Part shown: positions 24,560-35,106 of the stretch, piece by piece
Position numbering within the stretch: position 1 is the stretch's first letter
Layout: each line of letters starts with the position of its first letter
Source: Gorsachius magnificus
Taxonomy: Eukaryota > Chordata > Aves > Pelecaniformes > Ardeidae
Length of the DNA: 64,000 nucleotides
Reading direction: 5' to 3'
NCBI GenBank assembly: GCA_034008185.1
Contig: CM067083.1
Coordinates: forward strand, 118,504,837-118,568,836
Made by a program: the position numbers and the translations under genes
The notes under the pieces: model-generated
The model's database searches: none
Told to the model about the DNA's origin: nothing
The model's input: the letters and a program-made list of their open reading frames with translations, nothing else

Positions 24560-25110
24560 ATTGGAGCCTGGTGAAGTTTCTGTGTCATTTCCTGTTGCTG
24601 CCCTCCTCGACACTCGCTCCCGCGCTCCGCTCCGCTCCCCTCTCCTCCCGCAGACGCACAAGGCGTCCGCCCTCCCGGCTGGCGGCTTTTGGGGAGGATG
24701 TGAGAGGGCAGGGACATACCTCACGCTCTCGCCTGTCACGCCGCATTCCTGCTCTCGCCGTCCCCACGGGCTCAGCTCCCAGCCTGCTGCCGGCAACGCT
24801 GAAGAACCGAACGGTAAACCAACTTTCTCCTCCTCAAGCAGCTCGGCTGCACTTCCCAGGCTACTGCGAACCTGCAGGAGAAAAAACGTCCTTCTCTCTT
24901 GCAAACTTTGCCGCCGATGGCCATGGTCCCGTCCATGCAGGTGGTTGGGAGCTGCGGGATGCCGGTGTTTGGGCAGCGGGTGGGCGAGGGGCTGGTCCTG
25001 CCGGAGGGATGGGGAAGGGAGCTCGGCCGGGGAGCGCCGGTCGCGTGGGAGCCCGGCGTGGGTCTCGCTCCGTAGGAGAGGTCGGCATCTGTGAGGGCTG
25101 GTGTTGATGC
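24560..25110. promoter_or_regulatory. CpG island, probable promoter
   Basis: This is the only dense CpG cluster in the window. Around 24605-24690 there is a CpG roughly every 7-8 bases (CGACACTCGCTCCCGCGC and onward), against strong CpG depletion elsewhere. In vertebrates such islands mark promoters, usually TATA-less with dispersed starts. On the plus strand, a possible 5' leader runs into GCCGCCGATGGCCATGG at 24911-24927 (two in-frame ATGs in a good Kozak setting). A donor-like GTAAAC follows ACG at 24814, and a weak donor GTGGTT follows CAG at 24940. On the minus strand a donor-like GAG|GTATGT sits near 24720. A CArG-like CTATTTAAGG lies just downstream at 25157-25166. Direction and gene are not determined. 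Confidence 0.6.
24917..24940 (+). other. Possible first coding exon in the CpG island
   Basis: ATG at 24917 in the context GCCGCCG-ATG-G is a strong initiation context. Three Met codons fall in the first seven codons (MAMVPSMQ). Coding could leave the exon at CAG|GTGGTT (24940/24941), phase 0, or read on for 52 codons to a TAG near 25074. The donor is weak, with G at +3 and TT at +4/+5. No protein is recognised. The next plus-strand exon-like segment, at 54532, is open only in phase 0, which would be compatible but is 30 kb away. Confidence 0.15.
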
Positions 25111-27107
25111 TGTTTTGCAGATGCTGGCGGCTTGGTTTGACTGATGGAGAAAAGAGCTATTTAAGGGAGGGAGGAAAAAGCGTGGGGCTGTGCAGACTCT
25201 GGGGAGGCAGTGAATGGGGGTGAAGGAAAGAGCAGGGGGTGCTCAGCATTTTCACTTACGTGTTTGTCTTTCAGCTTCAGCCTAGTGTTTACTGGTTTTT
25301 CCTAAGGCTTCTTTGCTGTGGCGTTCAGGGGGTTGTGGGTGTGTGCGGTCCCAGTGATTGCTTTTCGGACCAGAAAGAACCCATACTTGTGGGAATCTGT
25401 ATTACACTTTCTTGGAGGAGCGGGCACAGATCAGCTGGCATCTGTAAAAAACCTGCCTGCCATGCCTTTCCACTGACATTTCCTTATTTGCTCGCTAAAC
25501 ACGCATCTATTTATTTATTTGGTAGGAAAATGACACAGATGTTTGTGCTTTAAAGTAGAGTGACCGTGACTTCACGTACTATTTCTATCACTCCGGACTC
25601 GTTCAGTCTTGACTGTTTCTTGGGCAAACAAGGCGTAACAACCTGATGGAGAAATCCTGAAGTGTGTGCTGGAGCCGGTTCCTGGAGCTTTTGGAGTTAA
25701 AAGGCTTTCTTGAACTCACTGACACAGGGCAGTAAATTTCAACGTGTCAGTAAGTGAGGGAAAAAAAACCGCTTGCAGAGTGTTATGTACCGGCAGATAG
25801 AGTCAGCGCTGCACAACCCCAGGGTCTTCACAGGCAGGATTATTTCCCAACACCTCCAGCTACTCAGCAGCAGTTAGAAAGGTCAATTATATGTACAGTA
25901 TTTACCAGCTAATTATAAGGGCGGGGGGGGGGGGAAAGCCTTGGAGTTGGCCCTGGGAAAAATGATCCTAAGGCTTTGTGTACAGTGTGTTTGTCTCCAA
26001 GTCATTGCTCAATTCATGTTGCTTCCTCAGCTCCCCTGTGTTTTATGTTAGTTTTGAAGTAGAGCCCTCTCTGAGCCCCTTTCCATTGGGCATGCAGTGG
26101 AAGAAGGCATGAGACGGGGAATGTAGGAAGGGGCCTTTGGGCACACCCTGAGCACATCAGTCCTTCGCCCCGGGCTCCAGCCAGGGCACATCGCCTCCCA
26201 TGGGCGGGGGAAGTTCAAGCTCCCTGTCCAGCCCAGGCACCCCTTGTCTTGCTGCCATAAGCAATGGGGGACCCACGTTGCTGACAGCTTTGCCTGGAGT
26301 GGGTTCCTAGGTAAAAACTCAAAGTTTGTTTCACAGTTCCTATATGAAAGCCACATTTTTTTTTAACATCAAGTTGAGTAGGAAATACTTTTTTGGGTCT
26401 TCCCATCTCCCAGACTCTTTCTAGTGCTGTACTCCTTACTGACTTTTCAAAGTGTTCTTTGCTTTCAGCGTTCCCCACAGCTGGCTTATACCTGTACTGT
26501 CGAGCTGGTCTTGATGGTCTGTGCTACCACACTGGTGACACACATGGGTTGGTCTGAGACAACTTCGGGGTGTTGCTGGGAGTTAGGGTGGGTGAGGACA
26601 CTCCAGAAAGGCAGTTTGGATGCGGCCGCCTTGTTTCAGAGTGTAAGAGAGTTTGATAATACGTAGGTGTCAGGCTGTGCCAGTTGGCTTCAGGGCTGAA
26701 GAATGGGCTCTGGCATGGTTCAGTTTACTAGCGGAGATGTAGCCAAGAGGCTAATGAGCTCATGTAACAGGGGAAGGAGAGAAGCTGTAGCAGGAGTCAC
26801 TCCCAGCACCTCTGAGGAGCTGAAGAAACAGTATTTACTTGGAACCATGCTCTGTATTTCTTAATATGAAAGGGAATGGAGTGACAGACTGACATTTTTG
26901 CACGAGTCCAACAGACACCTCTGAGTTGAGTCTGAATGGGATCATTGCCTGTGCAAGGTGACTGGGGGGGGGGGCTAACTGTGCTGCGGGTGCTGCCTTT
27001 GGGTGCTTGAAGGATGCATGGGACCTGAAGTCCTTCGGAAATCCATCTTATATATAGGGGTTGAGAGATAAGCCTCTGTCTCAAATGCAGTTGTGGGTAG
27101 TCTGTAA

Positions 27108-27167
27108 CTAAACTGTCCTAAAACTTCACCTATGGGTGAAGTTTCTAAACTATTCTAAAACTTCACT
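27108..27167. repeat. Hairpin inside a 37 bp direct duplication
   Basis: AAACTTCACC (27121-27130) and GGTGAAGTTT (27135-27144) form a perfect 10 bp stem with loop TATG. The left arm together with 13 upstream bases (27108-27130) is repeated with three mismatches at 27145-27167. The motif therefore consists of a repeat, its inverse and the repeat again within 60 bp. Confidence 0.9.
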
Positions 27168-29543
27168 TGCTATAGTGGGAGATGAACACCATTTCATCCT
27201 TAATTATTTTGGATCAAAATATGAACCCAGTTCATTTTAAGCTGACATCACTCTACTGATTTCAGTGAAGTTATTCCCGATTTACAGCAGTTGAGGGCAG
27301 ATAAGAGTCAGTCTCTTCATATCTGCTTTTTTCCTGCAACTGGCAAAGGAGAAAGCAAGACAAGAGAAACCCACCCATATGAGATCATGATGGGAACTGA
27401 AAGGTCTTGAGTACCACCAAGAACTTTCTGGCTTTTTTGGCTTTCTTGCTTGCCCCTAAATCTCAGCTCTTTGTTCTGTTAATGGAACCTTGTTCCATGT
27501 AAAAGCAAATGCTGGGTCCCTGCTTTTACACAGAACTGCTGTAAAAGCAAAGACCAGGGTCCCTGTCCTGTCTCTCTCCCTGTGCGAGCATGTTCTCCAC
27601 ACCATGCTTTCAGCGCTTATGTACCCTACAGATGAGTCAAGGGATGGAGATTCCAGTTCTGCTGCTTACCTTGGGAAAATGCTCTGGAGCCCAACAGACT
27701 ACTGTCTGGAAATATTTCCTGTTGCACAATGTAAATTGTCTGTTTCAGTTTAATCCTGTTGTCTTAAATTACATCACCAAAGTACTACTTTGAGTAAAGC
27801 TTCTCTTCATGGCTACTTCTCTGTAGTGGGGGAACCAGTACTGTAAGAGGCCTCAGGTTGTAAAGACTCTGCAAGAACATGCTTCCCTTCCCCCTTTCTC
27901 CATCTTGCACAAGGGCAGGGCGAACAAGCCTTGCTTTGTAACAGCTTGGAGACGCAAGTCTGTGCTACTTCGAGTCCCTGAGCCAGACCCTTTGCTGCTC
28001 TGCAGTCCTGTGGTGGTGACCGGGATCTCCAGGAGACATCTCTTATCACTGATGGCTTCATATAGCTCTGGTGGTCCTTTTCGCTGAGCTGATTTTCCCT
28101 GCTTCAGTGCTTGAGATTGGTGTGGTGCTCCCTGTCCTGCCTGAGGTTGCTCCAAGGATGCTCAGCAGCATGTTGCCAGCCATCTGCTTCAGCTTCTGCT
28201 GGGGTTCACCCGGAGAACAGCAGCAGCATTTGGGGGAGCCTTGGCTGGCTAACGTTGGTGTGTGCTTCCCAGCCCAGTCCTGGTTGCCTCCCCAGGCTGA
28301 ATCAGACATACTGTGTTCTTCCGCTTTGCTCTTCTGTAGCTCCAGCTCCAGTTCTTGTGGTATTTAAGTGCTGATGCACAAATGAAGGTAACATTTACAT
28401 GCTCTAGTGAGTCTTCAGGTCGCCTGCACAGATGTCTTGTTTTCCATCTCCTAATGCAGTGACACTGCCTGAGGACAGCCCTTGCCTCCTTGCTCCAGGG
28501 AGCTGTTGATCCCTCCTCTGTTTATGGGACATTGCCATAGCAATGAGGATGTGTAGCAGAGATGGCCAGGACTGACCAGATGATATCCCTGCGGCTGGCC
28601 AAGCACAGCCAAAAAGGTGCATGCCTCCTTCCCTCTCCAAACAGTATCCTGTTTGCTTTGGCTATTTTTAAACATATTTGCTGCTGGAGACTGAAGCTCG
28701 CTATCGGTCTGAGCCTTGCCACCGTGTGACTCGCAGCTGTTTAAAATGAATTAGTGCTGAGGCTGGAAGGACAAGGACAGCTTTTGCTCTTCTGTCCATT
28801 GCTTGGGGCCATCTGACCTGTTAGAGGTTGTGGCAGAGTCGCTTGCTTCCCAGTAAACCAGCACCGAACCGCTCGAAGCCAGAGGCTTTTCCTCCTTACT
28901 CCTGGCTTCTTCTAGAGTTGAACTGGTGAGAAGGAGGTGAGAGGCCTCTGTATCCCATCAGCAATCCCCTCAGTCATCCTACCCCTCCTGGAAGTGTTAT
29001 TTTTGGTTAATTCATACAAGCCTGGGCCTCCTTGGTCTATCCTGTGGGAGGAAGCTCAAGGCTGGAATTTTGTAATAAAAGCCAGATTTTTCTCTGGAGG
29101 CAGAGTGGAGGAGGCCACTCCTGTTGCTTCTCCAGTTCTTGTTAGTTCTTGATCAGCTTAATCTGGTAACTGTGAAAGGTTTTCAGCCTCTGAAGAAGGG
29201 CAGTGTTGGGGTATTTGCCCTGAGATAGCTGGTTTCTGCAGAGCTACTGCTGGGAATCCCAGCTCAAGGTGCTTGGACCTCATCTTCCTGATGCAAGTCC
29301 CCAGCACTTTACTGGGGGTGAGCCTCTCTGTGCACCCCAGGCCATTTGCAGCATTGCAGAACTGCAGCGTGGTTAAAAACAAGGAGTTGTCCTCCACCGT
29401 CCTTGGCCAGAGTTTGTTCTTACCCTAAGGGGCACAGAGCAGTCTGGCCCCTTCCACACCAGCAGCAGCTGGTTTTCACTGGAGCAAGCATATTTTTATA
29501 CCTGCAGTTTGGAGAGTGTTCTCAGGAGCTTTCTGTGGTTATC

Positions 29544-29562
29544 AAAAAAAAAAAAAAAAAAA
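29544..29562. repeat. Poly(A) tract, 19 bases
   Basis: A pure A19 run with no recognisable SINE or LINE body upstream, so it is treated as a simple homopolymer and not a retroposon tail. Confidence 0.95.
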
Positions 29563-32500
29563 GGATCTGGCTCTCTGATTTCCCCTGTGACCACGATATT
29601 TCAGTGTTCTCCTCCTCCACTGACCATTGGCAATAGAAAGACCACCACTCCCACATCTGAAGTTACCATAATTTAAATATGCAGGCGCTACCTTAAATAT
29701 GAACAGAAAGCTTGCTGATTAAATCTGAGTTTGCTTCTTGGTCATCGGTCACTGTGCTGAGGACAGAGATAGCAGCAGGTGAACCCACATCTCATCCCCA
29801 GCGGTGCTCGACACACTACCTGCAAGGTGCTCTTCTGGAGTTTCCCAGCTGGACTTAATTCCACTGCTTAATAACATGCATCCTGTGCTCCTTTTATTTT
29901 ACCAGTCACTGTGATTCCTCTCTGACATACCCTCAAACTATGCAAATCATGCTTGGATTTCTTTCTTTTTCCTTCTTTATAATGCATACATGGGCTGTAT
30001 CTCTTCAGAGATTTATTTTTCTTTAATGAAATCAGCCTCCTTTTGCTGGCATGAATGTCACATTTAAATACGTGCTTTCAAGTTCAGTCCTTTCCCTCAG
30101 ACATATTGCTTTACACTACATTTGGCTGTGTTAAACTGCGGTGCTGATTTACTACATCAGTGACCATGAAAGACTCAAATTCCTCTGACTCCTGTTTTGT
30201 TGCTTGTCTCTATTTATTATACAAAATGCTCTGGTTTTTTTTGAATAGTTGGCAGATTGTAAACTTAAATTTCTTATTTCTTTTCCTCCACTTGATACAG
30301 TGGTTACAATCAGATTAATATATTTTGCAGCTTTGGATCTGATTACAGGGCAAATACAAAAAGCTCTCCTGAGAGCAGTGATGCCGTGAATGTCACAGCA
30401 CTGTGTGGTGCCAGGTACCACGCATGCACAGGGAAGATGGGGCAAAGACTTTCCCAAAGTGCAGGGAAGATCCCTTATCTCTCTTCCATGAGCAGGAGCT
30501 GAGAGCAGGCAGTGATCAGCTGCTGGTGACAATCCTCCTTTCTCCCTTTTTTCTTCTCTTGAAGAAGTGTGTAAGTGTTTTGTGTTCTCTGCTGCAATTC
30601 AGAAGTGAGAATGATGCTCTTCAGCCAGCTAAGGAGGCTTGAACAGCACCTGAGTGTACAAGGATGGTTCCTGTCTCCTCTTGGATTTTCTGTCCCAAAG
30701 ATTGTCACTTCTCTTCTCTGTCCAAAACCTGCAACCCTTGGCCTGTATGGAAGCTCTGGGTATGAGATTTGGCCAGCCAGAGTCTAAATAGCTTTCAGTA
30801 TTGAGTCTTACTGTTTAATAAGCAAACAAATGGAAAATTGGGATTCCCTTACTTTTTTTTTTTTTTTTGGCGTACTTGAAGAAGCCCTGGCTAGGCAAAC
30901 CTGCCAGTCATGCTGACTCTTCCTGACCAACTGCTTTAAATCAGAGGTTGCACATAGTGACAGCAACAGCGGTGGCAGAAACCCTGCCCAGAGAGGAAGG
31001 ATTACACCAGGGGCACCGTAACAATGGTCACATCAACCTCCATCTTCTGCTTGTGCCTTCCTGCATGGTCTGCACCACCTCTCCTTCAAATAGATGCTGT
31101 GTCAGGTGGTGAACATCTCGTGCACCTCTATTGAGAACTTCCAGATGATATTTAGGAAAGGCTTCTCTGCCATGTCAACCAGCTTCTGAGGGGACCAAGC
31201 CAGGAGGTAGGTGCCTATTCAAATATATCTCTGGGCTTATTGTTTCCATCTGGAAACTGGGAAAAAAACCACCCCAAACCTCTCAGCAGTTTCTCACTCT
31301 GCACGTGGGAAGACCTGATTGCCCTGCACAGACACCCTCTCTCCCTGGACCATATACGTACACTTACAGGTTCTGAGTCACTCCTCAGAAATTCAGTCCT
31401 CTTGTTTTGACCGTGTTGGATGCCTGAACACTTCAGATAGTGGGGTCACACTGCTGGGCGGGATGTAAACAGGTTTGATATTGTGACACCAAGGTAAGGT
31501 TTTTTAAATGTGGCCTGAAGTCAACTTTCCATAGCTCAAGCTTTTGCAGGTGTGAAGTTAGAGGCTACAGTCCAGAGAAGTATTGTTGGCCTTAATCAGC
31601 ATTTGCAAAGCAGTACGCAAGGCAGTGCCCGTCGTTGTTACTAAGAGAAATCATGCATGTTAGGAAAGGGATCACGTGGCTATCATGCCATGCAATCTGA
31701 CTTCATTTTCCAACAACACTAAATACTCGCTGATTCTGTCCAGACCTTGACTGTTCTGTAATTTTGTAGAGTCGTCTTTGAGAGACAGGAGCTGGCTTGT
31801 GCAAAAAAAAAAAAAAAAGAAAATAAAAAGTATCCATCCAGGGCCCTCATTTACTCTCTGCAGAGCTTTAACTGTGCAGCTCACTGCCAAGCATCACACA
31901 ACAGAGCAGAAAGCAAGGCAGAGAAGTGCTTGTGAATCACCGTGGAACAACATCAGACGAGTCAAGCGGAGCCATGTGATTTTAGGCAGGGCTCAACAAT
32001 TTCATTCCTTTAGCTTCAACCCAGGGGGCAAATTTGTTCATTTGCCTGGCATTGCAACAACGTTAAAGACTCTGCACCCATTTGCCCCGAACCGGCAGGG
32101 TTCCTGCTCTGAAGCACTTGTTGTTCCTATTGTGTGTGATGTTAGCAGCCAAAGGAAAGGCGGAGGTTCAGTGAGACCGATTCTCATGTACACTGAGCTG
32201 CATTTACCCGCCTCTGAGTATATAAAATATCCTTGAAGCAAATGTAAATGGTGTAGTCAAAAAGTTCCAGAATCAGACAAATGGGTTCCCTACTCTGAAG
32301 TGAGTTTATGTTTTGCAAACATTTGTGGGGAGATGAATACCAAGCTGCGAGTTGTCACCTATTGCCCTGAGAGTGATGCTTAGAACAAAGTGCTGGTGTC
32401 TGAAGGCCACAATGGATGATGGAGAGAAATTTTAGGAAGGTTGAGGCACCTGCGTCTGTGGGCACTGAGTGCTCCAGTGGTTCATCTTTCCCAGGCACTT

Positions 32501-35028
32501 GGTGCATGCTGGTTCCTGAGCCTTGTCTGGGAATTATTTGGGAGGGTACCAGTTGGCTTGGACAAAAAGAGTGTGATAGCCATGTAATAGCATAGGCAGT
32601 CAAGTTCCAGCACCGATGCTTGTGTCCTGAATGGTTTAATTCACTACTACAGAAATAGCATAAGAGCTTTCTTGACCTTTGTTTCTTTCCTCTCATGGCA
32701 GAGGTCACATAGTTTGAATGAGCTCAGAGATAAACCAAAAACATGCAGAAAACAGCAAAAGGCAACCTGAACTGGAGAGGAAGGAATAAAGGTATTTTCT
32801 GGGAAACACAGGAATGCAGACAAAGATACGAAGAAAGCCACCTGCTTGAGAGAAGCAACCTTGAGAGGTGGACATAAAACTTCCTAACTTGCCTTTCCAT
32901 GTCTCCTGGACAGCCTAGGGTTATTTCAGAACTGCACATTCTGAAGCAGGCACCCTAAATTATAGCCCTATTGCAGTGGCTCTTTGGGGCCTAATGTGCC
33001 CCTGCAACCCTCAGGACCACTATGGATCTGAGGGGGAGACTAAGCGGAGCTGGAGGAGCTAAGAAGCCTGTGTTCTCCACCAGTCCATCATTCATGATGA
33101 TAGGAAGGTCATCTTATCCAACTGCAAAATGGGAGTGCTACCTCAAAGCCAGACGTGTCATCCCTTCTTGCTTGCAACAGGCTGGAAAAATGAAAAGCTC
33201 TAAGTGACTGCTGTGTGTTATTAATGAGGGAAGGATGGAAAAAATCCCCATGACTTTCTGTTATACATGTTGCTTGAGAAGAGACATGCTATCCATGGTG
33301 AGACCTCACAGCATACAAATTCTCAAAGCGTGTATGCAAAAGTTTGAAACCAGAGGTGTTGTTGACCCTGGAAGAAAAAGCAGGTTCCAAACTGGGCCTC
33401 AGAAAAAAATCTCCCGTTTCATCAATATTTGCTCTTGCTTTGTTGATGAATGGATGCAGCTCACCTGTGTTGCGGTTTCTGTCCTGTTTATCTTCTGAAT
33501 TTGTGTACATTTTATTTCCAAGCAATTGTAGTTTCTAGAGCTGGCCATTAAGGTAGGCAGTTGAAGAGCCACGTCATCTCTTCCATCCTCTCTTTCACTG
33601 AATTTCCAAGCTTGGGGTCTTGCTTTTGAGCAGAAACTTTGTGAGGGGGACTGTAGAGACTAGGTTACACAGGGAAAATGTGAACCTCCATCAGGGTTTG
33701 AACTTTAGTCTGCAGAAAACAAGATATTTCAATCTGCAAAATCACTTTGGGCCATAAGGACCTACAGATTAAGAACTCATGGTATAGGAAAACTTAAACA
33801 TAAAATCTCTATGGCTTTTAAGACAATTAGTTCTACCTTGTTGTTTCCATTGGACCATGTGACTTAGAGAAGTATGAATTAAATTTGCTTAGGAGTCCCC
33901 AGGAGGAGACATGGACTGCTTGAGGGTATCTGTGGGGTTGTTTCTCCCTTGTCCATGGCTGGGTGGTTGATGGAGCTGTTATGCTGCTGGCATGCAATAT
34001 ATATTGACAAGTCTTCCTTACAAGGTTCAAAGGACAAAGAGTCAGTGCTAAGGCAGGCTGCAGACTTTGTGGTGGAACATCTGTGAACCCTCATTCCTTC
34101 TTCTTAAGTATTTAATCTGTTATATCACTATGCAGAGTCTGGTACTGTAGTATGATACCAAATTGTTCCATTTGACTTTAGTTCAGCTTTTTTGGCCCTT
34201 TCAGTCTGAACATAGGCTCATTACCGCTGCTGTTTACCGGGAGGCATTGTAGAAAAATTCTAACATGCATTTATTTAAATAACATCTGATCTATTCTGGA
34301 GGATAGACAGCATGGAGTAGCTATAGTGCTGTTTCCAAACAGTTTAAATGGCATCCTTGGCAAGAAAATAGAGAGGAAGGAAAGATCTGTTACATGTGAC
34401 TGTGTATTGCCCCTAGAATAGGATCAAAGTTACAAAAAGAAATTGTGGTTTTGTTTCTCCACAGTTGTTAGAGTTCACAGACTTCCCAGGATCTACATTT
34501 CAAGGCTTTCATCAACCAGATTTTGTACATTTACGTTTGTTCAAAATAGTTTCCAGGCAGCGGGTGATTAGTGGTTAGAAATGGCTTGCAGTTTGGTGAT
34601 AATTTGATTAGGTGAAATCCTTAGGAAAATGAGCATTCCAGATCTTTCATGTTTCCCTGCTTCACCTGTGGACCCGACTCCTTCCCCACCCGATCTCACA
34701 GGAGGCATCTCCTTTATCTCCTGCATTTCAGAAAGGGACAGATGAATGCTAGTCAGGAAAGACAGGAGGATCCCTCCAGCCAGAATGAGCAGCAGGAAAA
34801 GACATTAACTCCAAAAAAATACCACTTTTACATTTTTCCAGGAGAACTTTAAATGCAGTAATTATATCCATCTCCCCAAGAACTCCATGTACTCCAGTTC
34901 TTTTGAATTAATTCAGCATTAAGGACTGTGCTGTGCTACTAGCAGGGGGCTGAGGAGGTGCACTGCAGAGTTATAGTGGCTCCCCAGGTGGAAGCACAAG
35001 ATTCATGGCATCTTGAGAAGACTCTCAC

Positions 35029-35106
35029 CTCCCCGACATGCCAAGGAGGGAACCCCCAGCAGCATCGTCTGGAGCAGCACTCCTTCATCTCTAAGTCTGA
35101 GGCAGC
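35029..35106 (-). other. Candidate coding exon 4 of a minus-strand chain
   Basis: Read on the minus strand, a strong acceptor (GGTCATCTTCATTTGTCTGCAG|G) is followed by 78 bp and a strong donor (GGGGAG|GTGAGAGT). In phase 0 the segment is open for 26 codons (beginning AASDLEMKECCSRRCCWG) and leaves phase 0. One other frame is also open and one is closed. Phase 0 entry fits the exit phase of the candidate exon at 39997-40064. The Cys-rich stretch matches no family I know. See the finding on the four-segment chain. Confidence 0.22.

Larger units (their letters stand above)
25111..34999. other. Unique, gene-free sequence
   Basis: No coding exon or transposable element is recognised with confidence. 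Homopolymer runs are at 25923-25934 (G12), 26964-26974 (G11), 29544-29562 (A19), 30853-30868 (T16) and 31803-31818 (A16). A stretch at about 33665-33715 (ACTAGGTTACACAGGG ... AGGGTTTGAACTT) faintly resembles a minus-strand MIR. A hairpin at 27121-27144 is listed separately. Confidence 0.5.

Noticed and set aside
24241..25107. 288-codon plus-strand frame and overlapping 199-codon and 141-codon frames
   Set aside because: They run through the poly(C) tract and the CpG island, overlap on both strands and show no domain; low stop density comes from base composition. The 141-codon minus-strand frame does not even begin with ATG.
29544..31818. A19, T16 and A16 runs as retroposon tails or processed pseudogenes
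   Set aside because: No coding or SINE body and no target duplication is visible next to them.
33665..33715. Minus-strand MIR
   Set aside because: Two short blocks match, but spacing and flanks do not hold up well enough for a feature.
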